DNA of 64,000 bases from Otatea glauca (taxonomy: Eukaryota; Streptophyta; Magnoliopsida; Poales; Poaceae), in NCBI GenBank assembly GCA_036346275.1, contig CM070728.1, forward strand, positions 19,368,723-19,432,722, read 5' to 3'. Positions 37,540-49,562 of this stretch are shown here, piece by piece; within the stretch, counting starts at the first letter, position 1, and the number at the start of each line of letters is the position of its first letter. The notes under the pieces were generated by a model, which saw nothing but the letters and a program-made list of their open reading frames with translations, did not search any database and was not told where the DNA came from. A program made the translations under genes and the position numbers.

Positions 37540-38671
37540 CACCGGCCTCGACCGAGGCCGCGCGGAGAGGTCAAGGAGAGGATGGTCGCCAGCTCTTGGT
37601 CATGTCCTCAATCTGTTCATCTTTGCAGAGATTCGTTCAATATTGCGATCGAGTTGTGACTATTGGGAATGTAAAACGAAATGTGTGACAAGAATGGGCA
37701 ATGCTGACATGAATGAACAAGAAGAACGGGGAAATGGCAATCGTTATCGGCAGCCAGGCCAAGTTTACTAATTTTCTCTGGACCTCGAGTTGTCGTAAGA
37801 GAAATAGCATTGGCATTTTTAGCAGTCCTGGTTAGTGATGTGCTTAAATACAGCAAATGAGCCCCGAACGTCTTGTATTCACAATACATGCGAACACTAG
37901 ATTGAGTTGTTTAATTAATTATCAGGTTTGAAAAATGAGCTATCGCGATCTCTATTAAAACCACTGGTCATCAACCCTGTGCACGCGGCAAATACATTTG
38001 AAGTGATATATTTTATATTTTCTAAATCTTAAAAATTATCAAATGATTGTCGTATGATCTTTTTCATCGAATATATATCTTCATACAATGCATGCTATAA
38101 AACACTAATAGTTTGGTATTGCTTAGATTCATCGTGAAATATACTTGATAACAGCATATTAATTACTCCGTTTTCTAAATAGATGTCATATTGGACATCA
38201 ACATTTTTTTTATTAAATAACCATTTTGTCTTGCTAGTTTACACGCCTGGCAAATGAACATTGCCACGCCATGGGTTGCATATTTTGAATTTCAAAGATT
38301 GAAATCTTAATTTTTATTTATTCATAATTTATAAATATTTCAAAACAACAGTTTTACGATTAAAATCTATACTTATATGCATGCTAAAGTTAGTTTTATT
38401 TCTGAAATTGATATAATTTCAATTATAAATTTCAGATATATTCACAAATTAAATGAACAAATATATGGTTGCATAATAATGAAATGTATGTTACTTACCT
38501 CATCATATTTGAGGGAGGCAGACATGCATGCATAATTTGTGTTTGAAAAGGATAAATCCAGCCATGCATGCAGCCAATCGAGACAGATATGGAGATACAT
38601 GCACAAGTTGTATCTGTAGCGGACTCTTTTTTATTAAAAAAATCGTACGTGCTTATCTCTTCGATTATGTG
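37540..38671. other. intergenic; original upstream flank of the ANTH pseudogene
   Basis: Removing the retroelement joins 29812 to 37540, so this sequence was the promoter side of the clathrin-assembly pseudogene. GC-rich for about 100 bp (CCTCGACCGAGGCCGCGCGG), then AT-rich. No gene recognised. Confidence 0.5.
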
Positions 38672-39402
38672 TGTTGAGGATCGGTACCCTCGCCACTTGT
38701 AAGCATCCTCTGGGTCTCGTGGCAACTTTCCACGAGCTCGGGGGCTTGTCTCTAACTTAGAGGGTGCGCTCCCCCAGCCCGGGCTCAGGTCCAGCGAGCT
38801 CGGGCTGGAGCGCAAGGACAAGGGCCCGGCTCAACCTTGACGCCACAACCTCTACACCTCCCGGGGTAAACGGCATTTGTAATAATTTGTCTATCTCGTA
38901 TAAGAACTCTCCCCTGCGTGGGAATCAGCGCCAAACCTGCCCCTGCGCGGGAACTAGGGCCAAACAACTCCCGTCAACTCCCAACGACTCATCGTTATCT
39001 CTCGGCGACTCACCGACGACACCATGTCACGGACGTCGGCCAGCGACCGTGTGGCGAAGCTCCCAAAGGGCTATAAAAGACAGGGGATCACCCCGACCTA
39101 GTGGGCCCCCCCGGAAGAAAAACGACGCCTCTAGCCAGAACACTTAGACCTCGGGAAGAGACGCTCCAGCTTGTATTCTCACACTGAGCTTCATATACAT
39201 CTTTCGCCTTAGGGCAAGACTGGAGTAGAGCTGCTACCCTAACTCGGGGGGCTCGAACCAGTATAAACCTCGTGTTCATCGCTTTTTCTCCGACATACAT
39301 CCCACGACGCGCGCCATTCCCGAACAAGCACGACCTCGGACCTCGCCCTCACACAATCTCCTCACATTCCCCCTCTGCGGTCGGCGGTTCCGATCGTCGA
39401 CA
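38672..39402 (+). mobile_element. solo LTR, 731 bp
   Basis: Begins TGTTGAGGATCGGTACCC and ends CGATCGTCGACA, flanked by perfect ATGTG (38667-38671, 39403-39407). TATA box GGCTATAAAAGACAGG near 39069. No internal region or second LTR adjoins it, so it is a recombination product of a full retrotransposon. Orientation follows the TATA box. Confidence 0.9.
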
Positions 39403-40117
39403 ATGTGTGTCACACGTGGATAAACTTGAGCCATAGATTATACATATTGTGGTTAGATTTCATTCGTCTTTTTCAATAAATGCCATAATTTATAACAATT
39501 GTTTCTTCTATTAACGTGTAATTTCTAACATTTTTTTCTAGGATTAATGTGAGAGCCCTTGAAGGGCCATTTTGTAAAGATAAAGAAAAAAAGAAAGTTA
39601 CTACATGTATTATCCATGCAATTATATATGTTGGTATTACGCTCCTTATGCATGATGGAAAATTTAGTTGTATCTGTTCCAACTGTAGTATATCGGAAGC
39701 CTTTTCCATATATACTCTTATATAAGAGTACATACTCCTACCTTCCAATATACCACTTAAATGAATGTGTTACACTTCTTTATCACCTTCAGTATACTTA
39801 TATACTAATTCTAAGATACTCCAATGTGACATGGTTGAAACAAATACATCGAGCCCTTTATTTTTAATATATACTATTCTCCATATGTAAAAGGAGTATA
39901 TACATAAATTATGCTATATAAAGTGAACCTTGATGAATTTTTCATAGAACTCACTTTGGAGTACGCTCAAAAGGATAAAGAGGTATACCTTGTTCGTTTG
40001 AGGAGTACATGAGAAGTGGGGGTACATACTCCAAAGAGTATGGAACCATCTCTCTCTCTCTCTCTCTAGATCTATACATACATGTACATATATCTATGTA
40101 TATGCATATACATATAT

Positions 40118-40166
40118 AGATGTACACATACATACATACATACATACATACATACATACATACATA
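40118..40166. repeat. (ACAT)n microsatellite
   Basis: About eleven tandem CATA/ACAT units; a CT-dinucleotide run lies about 60 bp upstream. Confidence 0.9.
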
Positions 40167-41449
40167 ATTTACACCATTATAATCTAGTCGCACAAAAATA
40201 ATATGTACATATTCATTTCTTTTTATTTCGAAATTAATTAGAGAATCTCTAGAATTTTTATTTTTTTAGGAAGGTAGGATTATTTATGTTAGAATTCCTC
40301 GCTCTCAAAGTGAAGGAGGCGCCTTGAACACAGGAATTTTTAGCCCTCTCTCTCTCTGTCTTAGTAAAGTAGAAATCTATAGCCTTTCCTCTCGTAATAA
40401 TGCATGGTTTCTTGGAGGATCTCAAATTAGTATGGACTATTAACGTAGGTTTCAGCTTTTTTTCCCCCTTCGATTAATATGGAAATATATGCCATTTTGT
40501 GTCATAGAGTAATACAATACTTCTCGAGAAGCCTCCAATAAGTATATATATGTTAAATTTTTAGATTTTTTTCTTCGATTAATGTGGAAATTTCTAGCCT
40601 TCTTTCGTTTGTAGATTAAAGAGGAGTATAAATTAGGAAGTCAATGTATGCATCCTAGTCTCAGTTGTAAGAGAGCTGATGTGCCATTATTTTCATGGGA
40701 GTCCTTCTCGGCTGCATGATATATATATTTCAACTAGATTAAGGGTCAGATGTTTTCTATCTTTTTAAAAAGATCCGATGGCGATTATAATTACGGTCTA
40801 CCAGATTAAGGGCTAGATGTTTTATTTTTTTTGTGAGAATTTCTAGTTTATTTGTCTTTTTCCTTAGCGACTCTCGTAAGCTTTTAATATATAATAGAAG
40901 ATAGATCTGATTAGGCTTTGATTCTCTACTCCATCCGGTCGTGGACTCGTGGTACGCATATGTCCTTACCAGAGTTCGTTTTAGCCTTAGTGGCCATCTT
41001 AATCACGTAATTATGTGTGTGCATACATACCTTCAAATAATATATGTTTGAAAAAGACTCCAACTATCATCTGTAGTCAGAAGCTTGCACGTCTCAGTAC
41101 TATAGGTGGCACCAATATAAAAATTGGATGGTCTTTTTTCCCTCTTTCTTCGATTAACATGAGAATTTCTAGCTATTTTATTTTTTTAGATTAATGTAAG
41201 AATTTTGAGCTCTTTAATTTGCTTCTAGGATTAACATAGGAGCTGGCACCAATTAGTATAATATAGGAGCTCTTACAGAAGGCTCTAATTAGTATATATA
41301 TTTTCCCATATTTCTTTTATTAACGTAACAATTTCTAGCTCTTCAACTCTTAGGATTAACTAGGAATGTTTACGCGGCGTGCCACGTCACGGACATTGTT
41401 TTTATACGTGTCTAAAAATAATAATTCGCATTTATTCGGGGTCCTCTCA

Positions 41450-41740
41450 CGAAGGATCCGCGATTTCACATAAACGAAAGGTTCTTTTCATAAAAAAAGG
41501 GAAAAACGATCTAAACGTAATTATATATTTTTTTGTCATTTATCTGATAAACGAAAGGTTCTTTCTTGTAAAAAATAGAAAAAAAATGATCTAAACGTAA
41601 TTACACCTTTTTTGGCATTTATCCGGGGTCCTCCTCTTCATAAAAAATGGTCAGAAAGATCTAAACGTAATTTTTTTTCTGAAAAAGGACTTAAAAGTAT
41701 TTTTTTTATGAAAAAAGGATCTAAACGTAATTTTTTTTTC
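41450..41740. repeat. GATCTAAACGTAATT array with shrinking period
   Basis: The 15-mer GATCTAAACGTAATT occurs at 41508, 41588, 41658 and 41718 (spacing 80, 70, 60), each after an A-rich stretch and with CGAAAGGTTCTTT or GGGGTCCTC between some copies. Confidence 0.75.
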
Positions 41741-42349
41741 AACTCAACTCGAGCCGGCTCAAAGCGCTGACAGCATCGAAACTCTTCAAGAAATAATAGA
41801 GGTATGATAGGGGGATTTTGGAGGAGCCTCCCGTTAGTACGGAGATAAATAGAAAGGTAAATAGATAAGTGCTCAAGTGTTCGTTGCAGCTAATTATTTA
41901 CCGGTTATAAGAATGTAAAGTAAGGGCAACTCATTCAAATGCACAACATTTCTCTTGGAGCATTTCTTGATCCGTTGGTCATTGACTTCAGCTACACTGC
42001 TCTATGAAGTATGAACGCTGCCATTGCCAGTGATCATCATTCATCAAGCAGCAGCAAATTAACCAACCAACTTCACTTGAATTCAAAGAATATATATACG
42101 CCATGTTGTCAACAGATAATCACTCTCCTGATCGATCGACGCATGCACTTGAGGAATCCGATCCTCGCTTTTATCGCAGAACAAACCAGGCACTACACTA
42201 CAATCAGCTGGCATACACGAAGCTTTGGCATATTTAGTCCTGATGCACACATTTTTTCATGTTTGTCTTTTTTTTTTTTTACTAAATGAAATTATATATC
42301 TAACCTCTTTTTCGACCTCGAAAGCATCGAGGACACGTGTGTCCTATCA

Positions 42350-42475
42350 CAATAGGTTGCTAGTATCGAGCTTGGGTACCGTGATAAATACCTGCTGAGC
42401 TTAGATATCACGGTATCCCGTCCTGCCAAACTCGATAAGTACCTGCCGTGGTACCAAGCTCGACAGAAAGGGGGC
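42350..42475. repeat. imperfect inverted repeat with TCGAGCTTGGTACC arms
   Basis: TCGAGCTTGGGTACC near 42366 is mirrored by GGTACCAAGCTCGA near 42450, with further partial pairing between. Possibly a remnant of a DNA transposon. No gene in 42300-43650 is supported; a 147-codon minus frame there matches nothing. Confidence 0.45.
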
Positions 42476-43659
42476 TGTAGTACCAACGACATGCTACGAT
42501 AAGAGATCACCGAGGCTTCAGCCAACACGTACGTACGTTAGGAATTTGTAACAAGTACTGATCACTTATCAATGGCTTTAATTCTGAGTTCCAAAACACA
42601 CCCGGAAGCCAAAGGACAGACTGCATAGACTAGAGACAAGCCATAGAAAGGTCCCTGCCCAGAAACCAATGCCTGCCTGCCTGCCAACCCCACGAGCCAC
42701 GAGCCCGGCCTGAACTCATTGCGATATGTGCAGAGCGGTGGTAGTAGTACAACTACGGATCGATCGGTGGTGACTCGACGCCAAGACCAAAGCCGCACGG
42801 GAGCTAGCTGAGGCGTCCCAGCATCATCACTCACCACCTGAGAAAAAGCTTTGCTTGTGCTGTCGAACGCGCGCGTGCATGCTGAGCCGGCTAGCGAGCT
42901 CTGCTCGTACGTGGCAATCACTGTGAAAAAAGGTGCGCGTACGACGTGGAAGTCGAGAGCTTGAGGACGGCATGAATGCGCGCCAACCACGCCGTCGATC
43001 GGCATGCATGAACGCGCTGCAGTGGCATCGACCAGGAGTTTGGGAGGAATCCAATCTAACGTTCGTGGATGACAAGAGCTTGTTAGCTAACAGGTAAGGA
43101 GAGGAACTAGTATGACCTTGGAGGTTTCTACTGCCGTATATGTCAAGGATTTCGTTGTTTTTTCTGGCAAAGATATTGATGAGCATATAAAATCCACTTT
43201 AACAAACTCATTAATTCATGACAATTGTTACAACACAAATCCTAAAACTAAAGCAATGTGTATACGGTTGGTATTGGAGTATACTACAGTTCTAACAACA
43301 GTTACAAGATGGATGCATTTCAACTATACCATTATGGATCCTAATACTTTTGACATCGTCCATTTTCTTACCTTCGTTACAAAATAAATCAAAAGAGAGA
43401 GGCATCAATCAAATCTGAACTTTACAACGAACACTTACATTAATGTATAGACTGTAGACACATTAAACAACAATGCACAGGGCGCGCATATTCGTAGTGC
43501 AGCTCCAGTGCATATCACATGCAGCACATTCGCGGATACGCTAGATTTCACGCATGTGCGCGCGCATGCATGAAATTTCTTCGAGCTGAGTTCCCTCTCC
43601 CTGGCGAAAGCTTTGTTTAATTAGTACCTAGCTTCTGCTGCATTTGCATGCATCACAAA

Positions 43660-44013
43660 CAGGGTTAACAAAATCGGTTTGAGAAAAATTGGTCGAAATT
43701 CGAAAATCGGTCGAAAATCGTAGAGTTTCGAAATCAAAAAATTTGAAAAAGAAAAATAAAAAATTATCTTTTTTCATGGAAAATCGGCTGTTTCCGTGGA
43801 AAATCGACAGGCGAGTTGAATTTTTTTGGTGTACGATTTTTTGAGCGATTTTCGTCGATTTCCACCGATTTTCGACTGGTTTACGGTGCATTTTTTTTTG
43901 AATTTCTGAATTTTTTGAATTTTTTTTAGTTGCACCGGTTTATCGGACGGTTTTAGAAGCCGTTCCGCGCCGATACAACCGAAAACCGATTTTCGGCGAT
44001 TTTGCGAACCCTG
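43660..44013. mobile_element. hAT MITE, 354 bp
   Basis: Inverted ends CAGGGTTAACAAAATCG and, reversed at the right, CAGGGTTCGCAAAATCG. Flanking 8-mers ATCACAAA (43652-43659) and ATCACAAG (44014-44021) agree at 7 of 8. Rich in AAATCGG and CGATTTTC words in opposite orientation on the two halves. No transposase. Confidence 0.88.
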
Positions 44014-44021
44014 ATCACAAG

Positions 44022-45844
44022 TCACACACAAGTGACATAGCTCGGTTTCACAGACATCTAAGCTAGCTAGGCCGAGCGTCTCAGCGCTTTGCCTCGTTTC
44101 TGCTTGTACAATTCACCTGGTCTCTCTCACAACACGCACGCACACACATGCGAGCACGCACTCAGACAGGAGAAGTAATACCACTTTCTGCATATCTTTC
44201 AGTGCTACGAGACAGTACAGATCAGAGATAGGCTGATCTAGCCCAAGACAGACAAGGCGAGACCGAGCCATGGTGGTTCTGAAAACCATGCATGCGTCAT
44301 CTGTTTCCATGCCCATTACAGCTCTCAACGGAAGCGCTTCATCATTTCTCTCGTAGACATCGATGCAGAGGGAGAGAAAGAGTGTGTGTTTGTGCGTGTT
44401 GTTTTGGACTACTAGTGCCATTGCTGAGCAGTAACAGTGTTCCTGAGAGTTTTGAAATTTTATCTCTAGTGGGCCTTTTTCCTCCCTTATTTCAGCGTCC
44501 AGCAGTTCACTGTCCCCTTAGATTCTTCCACTCGGTTCCCCCTTCCAACACCGTCCCCTGCTGGTTACATAGGTTTCTTTCCAAAACTCAAACCACTACC
44601 GAATAGGCTATGACGATCATGCCATGTGTCAAAACGGTTAAGAGACAGCTTATGGCCATGGTGAATCATGGATCAAACGGTTGAGACTGCTTATGATTTT
44701 GTGTCTCAATCTTGTTTATGATTTTGTGAGTCTGTTAAGTGTGGTTCACGTCAGTTCGTATTATTTTAAAAGTTTTTATACAGAAAACAAGCTCCAATCT
44801 ATTGCTTAGTTCGGCATTCTTCTTTTGTCTAGGATGATTAAATATTTCCAATTGCATGTAACAATGACGAGGATTGAATAATCCTAATTAATAAATAGTT
44901 TACCGTCTAAATTATCTATCAAAACACGACTTAGTTAAATAGTCTATACATACATGATCTCCTGGTCGTGGAGAATATGCTCAAACCATCTTGGACGTTA
45001 ACAACCCTCTAGTCCGAGATGTCTACGATCAGATATGTGGATCCAAACCTCTGACCATGAGGCAAGTCTATCGTAACTGACTATGTGCGGTAGATAAAGA
45101 AAACATTTGCCTCTCTCTCATTGATACAACCACGCATCTTTTCCCTCTATCTCTTGTATTAACCATTTGATAACTGTGTATGGAGAATATCTCGCTGACA
45201 ACTACTCTATACGTGCGGACGGCTAGAACAGACGAGGCACATGCTACCCTTTCAACACTATTTAAAGGAGGATATCAAACCACAAAGAGGACGGAAGAAA
45301 GGAGATTGCAAGATCTTTACTCGATCGTAATATCAATCATCCAATATTCATCCCGAACGTTGTACATCCCATTGAATACGAGAACATAGAAATAGGGTTG
45401 TTATTTTCTCCATAGAAGATCCCAATTAACTGTTCAAAACAACCTGTCTCATCTGCGTAATCCCAGTGTTGTTGGGTCTCCCGCATTTAGTTCGTAAAGT
45501 CGACTAATTCATCGACATACAACTTGTCACAAAAATGTCATGCACCAATCGATCCTTTCTCGGTGAGTACCTGACCTTTACGGGTGGCATCATCAACTCT
45601 CCAGTGCTTCAGTAATGTTATTTCGAGAAAATCCAATGGAAAGCAAACAACTGAAAGATTCCATGAACGTCACAGTTAATTAGCTAGGTAGCCCTGCTTA
45701 GCTTTCCTGCAGCTCGATCAGAAGACTCAAAACACTAGCAGAATGCATCTAATTACACCACACCTCACCCTGCGCTGCCAACCCCGGCCCGCTCGTTGCA
45801 TCGGTAAAACAAGAAGGAATTCGATGGTAGACCAAGATGGCTAG
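44022..45844. other. intergenic; 3' flank of the IDD gene
   Basis: No gene recognised. The last several hundred bases probably include the IDD 3' UTR, but no polyadenylation signal could be placed with confidence. Confidence 0.4.
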
Positions 45845-48416
45845 CTAGATGGTGTCCATCCTAGCGTGATGGCGCCGCCGCAAGCCGTCGACGTTGAAGG
45901 GGTCGTCGATGTTGTCGACCTCGGCGTCGCCTCCCTCGGTCACGACGGAGGACACGTAGCTGAAGGCCACCTCGGAGCTCATGGCGGGCGGCGCCCTCGC
46001 TGAGCGGAACTTTTGGCGGCAGCTGAAGCAGGTGATCTGGAGCAGAGTGGCGTTGACCTGCCGAAAGGCGTGCTCCCGGAGCGCTTGGACGCGGCTCAGC
46101 TCCACCTGCGCTTGGTGCCGCATGCGCTCGGCGCTTTCCAGCTCCTGCTCGGCCAGCTCCGACTGCCATTTCGCCTGCGCGCGAGCCTCGTCCGCCGCCG
46201 CCTTCTCCGCCATCGCTTGCCGCAGCTGCTCCCGCACGTCCTCCTTCGCCCTGCAGGCCGCGGCCAGAAACTGGCCGCCGGGCTCGGCCGGGTTGTCCCT
46301 GAACTCGCCATGGTTGTTGCCGACGCAGAAGCCTATGGACAGCTGCAGCTGCATGGTGGGGTCGTTGCCCCGCGAGATGGCTGGCTGTGAGTGCGGCGCC
46401 GCGTAGCACGCCGCCATGCCCATAGCGCCGGCGCCGGCGCTGCCGCTGGACGGCGGCATGAGCTGCAGCTCAAGGTTGTGGCCGCCGCCGCTGTGGTCGG
46501 ACGGTGGCGTCTGCGGCCTCGGCACCTGGTCGAACGAGTGGAACGCTGCAGCGGCGGTAGGGCTCGGCATCGCTTGGGCGCTGGGCCAGGACACCGGGCT
46601 AATGACAATGTCGCTGGACGGGCTGGTGCTAGACGCGGTCCGCGACAGCGACACCGCCGGCGGCTCCTGCTGCTGCAACGACGCGGCGGCCACCACGCCG
46701 CACGCCAGCGACACGTCCGCCGCCGCCGCCTGTGGCCGGCCGGCGTTGCACGTGTCCTGGTGCTCGATGAAGCTCTCCACCCTGTACATTGGATTGGACG
46801 CGCGCACCAAGTTAGCTATATATAGAGCACTAGCTAATCACATCAGCAGGTACAACACTCCCGACGAGGCCAGTAGCGTCATCACGCGGAACGAAAGAAA
46901 GAACGTCTCAGTTCAGAGACCAAGGGTGCGCGCGCCCGCGCGTGAACTGAAAGTCTGAAACTGGAGGCGCCAAGAGCGAGCGAGAGAGACTTCATTGTAT
47001 GTGCGAGGAATTCACGTTGCTGCACGGGGGGTCCAAAGATTAGGATCTACATGCTCGTGTGTAGCAAGTGGCAACAAAAACAAAATGCTACGAGTTTGTG
47101 TGATCTGAGTAGCAGTATTGCAAAGGGGAGGGAGAAAGAGGCCGAGAGGGAGGAGAGGTCGGCCTCGTAGCTAGATATGCATCTTGTCAGGCGTGAAATT
47201 TTGGGCCCTGGGCTTGTGCGCATTAAATGGCGTGCCGCTGCTGCCTGCTGCGGCTGCAGTGCGAGCACAACAAAGCCGAGACCCCCTCTCGCGGCCAAAG
47301 AAAGGCGGCAGTAGCAGCAGCAAATGCGCAAGCAAGCAAAGCAACCAACCGATATGTGCACACACACACAGACACAGGAAAGCGCTGCGTCTCCCTCGGG
47401 AATTGTGCTCTGATCCGCCCCCTCTTTTCCCTTAATGTCACAACAATAACAAACATCCCAAAAGAGAGAGCTGGCAAGCTAGCCGGCCGGCCGGCCGGCG
47501 CAGCGTGAGCCCCACCCGTGCTCACACAAATCCTTTAGAGAAAAACCATCGGACTTTCTGTCCCGCATTTACGCGAGTCGGATCAAGATCTTACAAAGAA
47601 AGCAAAGGAAAAGCTTGTGGTAGATTAGTAGCGATAGATTTTAGCATGGAGGACGAGGAGGAGTTCAGAGTTGTTAGGAGTAGTGGGTTTTACCGGGAGA
47701 AGACGCGGCCGCAGTCGCAGGAGTGACCGCGGGTGCCGCAGGTCTTGAGGTGGGCCTTGTAGTCGGAGTGGACGGCGTAGGCCTTGGAGCAGCGGGCGCA
47801 GCCCCACTGGCGGTGGCAGCTGTGCTTGCGGCGGAAGTGCTTCTTGATGCCGACGAGGTCGCCGAGCGCGTGGGAGGGGTCGTGGTGCAAGCAGGACTGC
47901 TCCGGGCACACGAACACCCGCTTCCGCACGGCCTCGCCGGCCTCCCGCTTCAGCAGCTTCCACGGCACCTTGTGCCGCCGCCGGTGCATCTGCAGGTTCT
48001 GGTCGCGCTGGAACCCCTGGTTGCAGATCTCGCACACGTACCGGTCCGACTCCAGCAGCGTCCGCGGCGACAGCGACACCACCTCCGCGTCCGGGTCTGC
48101 GCCCCGCCCAGCCCCGCCGTGCCGATCGATGCATGCACCATGCCACCATCCCACGTTATTCACCGTTGCCGCGACACACACACACAACATTACACGCAAC
48201 AAGTCTTGGCACCTACAACTAGCTACCATGTAATTGGATGCAATTCTATCGGCGTCTTTTAATAAGCAAGCAATTACCTGGTGTGCCGGCTGGCCGGCGC
48301 TTCTTCTTTGTCGTAGCGGCGACCGCGGTAGCGGTGGCGATCTGCGGCGAGCGGAACGACTCTTGCGTGGTCTCGTTCGGAGGCGGCCCGACCGTCGGGG
48401 CGCAAGAGCCCAACAT
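45845..48416 (-). CDS. IDD: IDD C2H2 zinc-finger transcription factor, SGR5/LPA1 clade
   Basis: Minus-strand exons: 48416-48278, 48096-47694, 46781-45845; GT..AG borders and phases agree; 492 residues. The INDETERMINATE domain is complete: finger 1 C68/C71/H84/H88, finger 2 C110/C115/H133/H138, finger 3 C146/C149/H162/C166, finger 4 C173/C175/H188/C192, the last split by intron 2. The C-terminal part has LELQL (284-288), an EAR-like repression motif, LQLSIG (about 326), a long coiled coil (about 358-426) and CFSCRQKF (432-439). This tail and the KKKRRPAGTPDPDAEVVSLS start mark the AtIDD14/15/16 (SGR5) and rice LPA1 group, nuclear regulators of shoot gravitropism and branch angle. An upstream in-frame GTG at 48434 is not a start. 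Confidence 0.94.
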
Positions 48417-48564
48417 GGCTACTGCCGCGCGCACGCTTGTTTCTTATCTTGTTCTTACCACTGCTTAGCATATACTACAAAGCAAGAACAGAAAAATTCC
48501 TCTTTTTCCCCGTTCTTGTCCTGATCACGAGTTTATAGGATGGAAACGGGGCCGGATTGGATGT

Positions 48565-48571
48565 CTATATA
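48565..48571 (-). promoter_or_regulatory. TATA box of the IDD gene
   Basis: TATATAG on the minus strand, about 150 bp before the ATG. A CT-rich tract (minus strand, about 48680-48780) lies further upstream, common in plant promoters. Assignment by position only. Confidence 0.55.
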
Positions 48572-48579
48572 GAGGGACG

Positions 48580-49298
48580 CCGAGGGAGAAGATATCAACC
48601 AGATGTCCGGGAAATATTAAATGAGAGGGGATGAGAGTATAATAAGGGCAAGAGCTTGGAAGGAATTAAGGAGATGGAAGGAGGGTGGGTGGGGGGGAGG
48701 GAAGAAAGGGTCTTGGAGTTGGCTTTTGTGGGCTGCTACAGAGACAACACCAAAGGAGGGAGAGGGAGGGAGGTCGGAGGCAGCTTTCCACCGGCTTTAG
48801 GTTTTTGCAGCTTTTCTTTGGGATTGGACGGAGAGCTAGCTGGAATTGGTATTCAAATTTTATTTCTAAATATATGTTATTTTATAATTTTAAGATAATA
48901 TTTTACAATTTTTTTCTTCTATATATATTTATTTTAGCTATTTTTAATATCATGTACTACTATAGACTAGAGTAAAACATCCAAAACTATAACAAAGAGG
49001 GACTGTGTCTTAAATAGCCTTGCAGCTAGGACAGGAGGAGGAAACGGCTGGCTGGCATCTCAATAAATAAAGGGCTTTTTGGAGAAGGAAAGGGGTTTTA
49101 CATAGATGAATGGATGGATGTTTGGGTGGGGGAATCGGATGGAAGGTTATAATTGTTGGCTAGCTTAGCTATATACACAAAATAACAAACGCTCAATAAA
49201 ATCAAGTGTAAAATAAAATAAAACTAGTGTAATAATTGTCCTTTTTGTTGTCATAGTTTGGGTTGCAAAAACACTTTAGATATTTGAGTTTAGTTAAT
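48580..49298. other. IDD promoter region and intergenic
   Basis: Purine-rich on the plus strand (GGGAGAGGGAGGGAGG around 48760), then AT-rich. No gene recognised. Confidence 0.4.
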
Positions 49299-49300
49299 TA

Positions 49301-49560
49301 CTCCCTACAGTCATAAATAATTATTGTTTTGGACATCAAAACGGTCTTCAAAATATAGTTTTGACTACTAATTTTTATTATAATATATTTTTATAACTCA
49401 ATAAAATTATAATATTATGAAAGTACTTTTCGAGACAAATCTACACATATGATTTTCATGTATCAAATTTAAATATTTAAAAAGATATTAACAGTTAAAG
49501 TTTTGAAGATTTGACTATATATATATGTAAAAAACGACAATTATTTATAACCGAAGGGAG
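49301..49560. mobile_element. Stowaway MITE, 260 bp
   Basis: Starts CTCCCTACAGTCATAAATAA and ends ATTATTTATAACCGAAGGGAG, an inverted pair, with TA on each side (49299-49300 and 49561-49562). The internal TTTTGGACATCAAAACGGTC is typical of a common grass Stowaway family. About 0.9 kb upstream of the IDD start. Confidence 0.92.
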
Positions 49561-49562
49561 TA

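Larger units (their letters stand above)
39403..42300. other. repeat-rich AT intergenic DNA
   Basis: Contains a dispersed motif CGATTAATGTGGAAATTTCTAG and variants at about 39542, 40470, 40573, 41150, 41190, 41225 and 41310, a CT run (40051-40067), an ACAT microsatellite and the GATCTAAACGTAATT array. No gene recognised. Confidence 0.5.

Noticed and set aside
38165..38215. ATTACTCCGTTTTCTAAATAG considered as a Stowaway end
   Set aside because: No matching inverted end or TA-flanked partner was found downstream.
40118..40166. Regular short repeats considered as a CRISPR-like array
   Set aside because: Simple ACAT microsatellite without spacers, in a plant nuclear context.
42562..43005. 147-codon minus-strand frame
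   Set aside because: No family recognised and overlapping frame on the same strand; likely chance.
46391..46958. Plus-strand frames of 144 and 180 codons
   Set aside because: Antisense shadow of IDD exon 3.
47723..48262. 179-codon plus-strand frame
   Set aside because: Antisense of IDD exon 2, which encodes the zinc fingers.
48432..48434. In-frame upstream GTG as IDD start
   Set aside because: Eukaryotic initiation at GTG is not expected; the ATG at 48416 fits the clade's usual N-terminus.
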